A stretch of DNA of 64,000 nucleotides from Candidatus Sulfotelmatobacter sp. (GTDB lineage Bacteria; Acidobacteriota; Terriglobia; Terriglobales; Acidobacteriaceae), in the NCBI GenBank assembly GCA_030041415.1, contig JASHNX010000094.1, forward strand, positions 1 to 64,000, given 5' to 3'. Position numbers and translations under genes: made by a program. Within the stretch, counting starts at the first letter, position 1. The number at the start of each line of letters is the position of its first letter. The notes under the pieces were generated by a model. The model searched no databases, was not told where the DNA came from, and saw only the letters and a list, made by a program, of their open reading frames with translations. This document shows, in pieces, positions 62,571 through 64,000 of this stretch.

Positions 62571-63614
62571 CTACTGCGCCGCAGGCGCAAAATATCCGCG
62601 CCGTGCGCGGACGCGGAAATTCTTGCGGTCGAGCGCGACAATCTCAATCGTGCGAAAGTGTCCGTCTGCCTTGAAGTCCGCCGGCTTGTAGGAGACAGCA
62701 TACTGACTGCGCAGTTCATCCTGAATCTCTCCGAATGCATTGGAAACGTCGCGAATCTGGAAGGGGAAAAACGCGCGCCCGCCCGTGGCATCCGCAATTC
62801 GCTCCAGCACCTTGTCTCCGGGTCCCTTCGTGCCGCTCACGTTGGTGCTGATCGTATAGACGATAGTTTCGGCGCGCTGCGCCATCTCAATGGCCTCTTC
62901 ACGAGTGACGTGGCTCTGGTTGTCTTCGCCATCGCTCAAGAGAATAATGGCGCGGCGCGTGGGGCCGTTCTGGGGTTCTTTGAGCAGTTTGTCACGGCAG
63001 GCAAAGTAGAGCGCGTCATACATCGCCGTCCCTCCACCGGGGCGCAATTCGCGGACGCCATGCCCAAGCTTTTCGGCATCATCGGTAAAGTCCTGAGTGA
63101 CTTCCGGAGTAACGTCAAACCCGACCACCATTGCCTGATCGTAGCCCCGGCGAATAATCTGGTTAAGAAACTCAATCGCCGATTGCTGCTCGAACTTGAA
63201 TCGATCACGCACTGAGTTACTGGCATCGATGAGCAAACCCACCTGGAGTGGCAGATTTGCCTCGGCCCGAAAGCTGCGGATTTCCGCTGGAGGCTTACTA
63301 TCGTCGACAATGCGAAAATCGTTCTGTTTCAAGTCGGTGATGTGCTTGCCGTGCTTGTCGGTCACGGTAAAGACAACGTTGACCTCGTTAATGCCAATAC
63401 GAATTCGAGGCACATCGTCCGTGCCCGAATCGTGATCGCTCGAATTGGCTGAGGACCTTTCCGAAACCGCCTGATGCGCATCCTGGGCCGACTGAGAAGC
63501 CGCTTGCGGCGGCGCATCCGACTGCGAGATCGCGGTGAGGGGCAGTCCCAGCGAGACTGCAGCGCACCCGAACAGCGCTCCCCAATAGATGCTTCTGCGG
63601 AAGAACAACCTCAT
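62571..63614 (-). CDS. VWFA-related acidobacterial-type protein, exported
   Basis: A 347-residue protein. The signal peptide (WGALFGCAAVSLGLPLTAIS) is followed by a linker rich in Ser/Ala, a strand region with VVFTVTDKHGKHITDLKQND, and a von Willebrand A domain from about 125 on. The MIDAS metal site is LLIDASNSVRDR (DxSxS), with GGTAMYDAL (Thr) and LLSDGEDNQS (Asp) completing it. It matches a family named from acidobacterial genomes; proposed roles are protein-protein contacts outside the cell. Start ATG at 63614. Confidence 0.92.
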   Translation of the reverse strand: MRLFFRRSIYWGALFGCAAVSLGLPLTAISQSDAPPQAASQSAQDAHQAVSERSSANSSDHDSGTDDVPRIRIGINEVNVVFTVTDKHGKHITDLKQNDFRIVDDSKPPAEIRSFRAEANLPLQVGLLIDASNSVRDRFKFEQQSAIEFLNQIIRRGYDQAMVVGFDVTPEVTQDFTDDAEKLGHGVRELRPGGGTAMYDALYFACRDKLLKEPQNGPTRRAIILLSDGEDNQSHVTREEAIEMAQRAETIVYTISTNVSGTKGPGDKVLERIADATGGRAFFPFQIRDVSNAFGEIQDELRSQYAVSYKPADFKADGHFRTIEIVALDRKNFRVRARRGYFAPAAQ

Positions 63615-63709
63615 TGCTGCCTATTATATCCGCAACTGCTGGCCCCGATTGGGGCGAACGTCGCGGTTCCATACCCCCTCGATACAGGGTAGAGTTTTTG
63701 TTCCGGCAG

Positions 63710-64000
63710 TCAGCCTCCATCGAGTTTCTTGAGGAAATCCTGCAATTCTCGCGGAAGTTCAGCCTTGAGCACGATCAATCCTCCGGATCGCGGTTGCCGG
63801 AATTCGAGTTCGGCCGCATGCAGAAAATTTCGGGGTAAGCTGAGCGAACTGTGGGACATCTTGCTTCCCGCCAGAGTAGCGCGAAGCGGATAGTTCAGAT
63901 TTTGCCGTATTTCACCCGGCGCTCCGTAAACCTTATCGCCCACAACAGGGTGTCCCATGGAGGCCATGTGAACCCGAATCTGGTGGGTGCGTCCGGTATC
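63710..64000 (-). CDS. RluA/RluD-type pseudouridine synthase, partial
   Basis: Only the C-terminal 96 residues are in the window; the gene runs off the right edge. Seen from the edge: [20 protein letters not shown], then GDKVYG, exactly the RluA-family C-terminal block, and a tail ending in FLKKLDGG. The enzyme isomerises uridine in rRNA or tRNA; the catalytic Asp lies outside the window, so its exact target cannot be told. An ATG at 63967 is an internal Met of this block. Confidence 0.9.
   Translation of the reverse strand, partial: DTGRTHQIRVHMASMGHPVVGDKVYGAPGEIRQNLNYPLRATLAGSKMSHSSLSLPRNFLHAAELEFRQPRSGGLIVLKAELPRELQDFLKKLDGG

Noticed and set aside
1-64000. CRISPR array, tRNA or rRNA genes, prophage or transposase genes
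   Set aside because: Reading of all gaps showed no regularly spaced repeats, no tRNA-like T-arm with matching acceptor stem, and no phage or transposase protein.

Overview
The window is a chromosomal segment from a bacterium that is most likely an acidobacterium of the Terriglobia type. I infer this from the gene content: an Oar-like TonB-dependent receptor with a carboxypeptidase-regulatory N-terminus, a protein of the VWFA-related acidobacterial type, two membrane or TPR-linked Ser/Thr kinases that open with the same [10 protein letters not shown] stretch, repeated VOC and DinB families, and short palindromic repeats scattered through genes and gaps. I found no phage, insertion sequence, CRISPR array, rRNA or tRNA. 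Gene order looks like ordinary chromosome with short operons.

Layout. 1-2.2 kb: folC (cut by the left edge) and plsC. 2.2-9.7 kb: a signalling stretch with a small membrane protein, an ECF sigma factor overlapping a triple-VOC protein, a DUF4331 protein, a Ser/Thr kinase with TolB-like and TPR parts, and a VOC-SpoIIE phosphatase fusion. 9.7-16.6 kb: thrS, a zinc-ribbon protein, then the classic tilS-hpt-ftsH cluster, in which hpt has lost most of its catalytic residues. 16.6-25.2 kb: aldo/keto reductase, DinB, selD, two membrane proteins, the TldE/TldD protease pair and a predicted PD-(D/E)XK nuclease-like protein. 25.3-34.1 kb: an exported S53 protease with Ig-like repeats, a membrane protein, DinB, a short UvrC-like nuclease, a DnaC-like ATPase, HU and ruvA. 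34.4-48.2 kb: the large TonB-dependent receptor, mnmE, carbonic anhydrase, a thioredoxin-like protein, a cold-shock protein, a second kinase with a beta-propeller, and mnmG. 48.3-55.1 kb: a CADD-type protein, thioesterase, VOC, phosphoesterase, then tgt-yajC-secD-secF. 55.3-59 kb: tonB-exbB-exbD-exbD plus a TPR lipoprotein, which would energise receptors like the one at 34.5 kb. 59-64 kb: a Tat-exported aminotransferase, cupin, Gfo/Idh/MocA oxidoreductase, small membrane protein, DUF3052, VWA protein and the end of an RluA-type pseudouridine synthase.

The strongest single observation is that selD is itself a selenoprotein gene. A TGA sits exactly at the catalytic position 17, followed by a two-tier hairpin that fits a bacterial SECIS. 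A conventional gene call would start after this codon and lose the active site. Other notable points are the degenerate HPRT inside tilS-hpt-ftsH, a strong internal ribosome site in the triple-VOC gene that splits off a possible sigma-linked N-terminus, the VOC-phosphatase fusion, and repeat elements that have entered mnmG, mnmE and tilS in frame.
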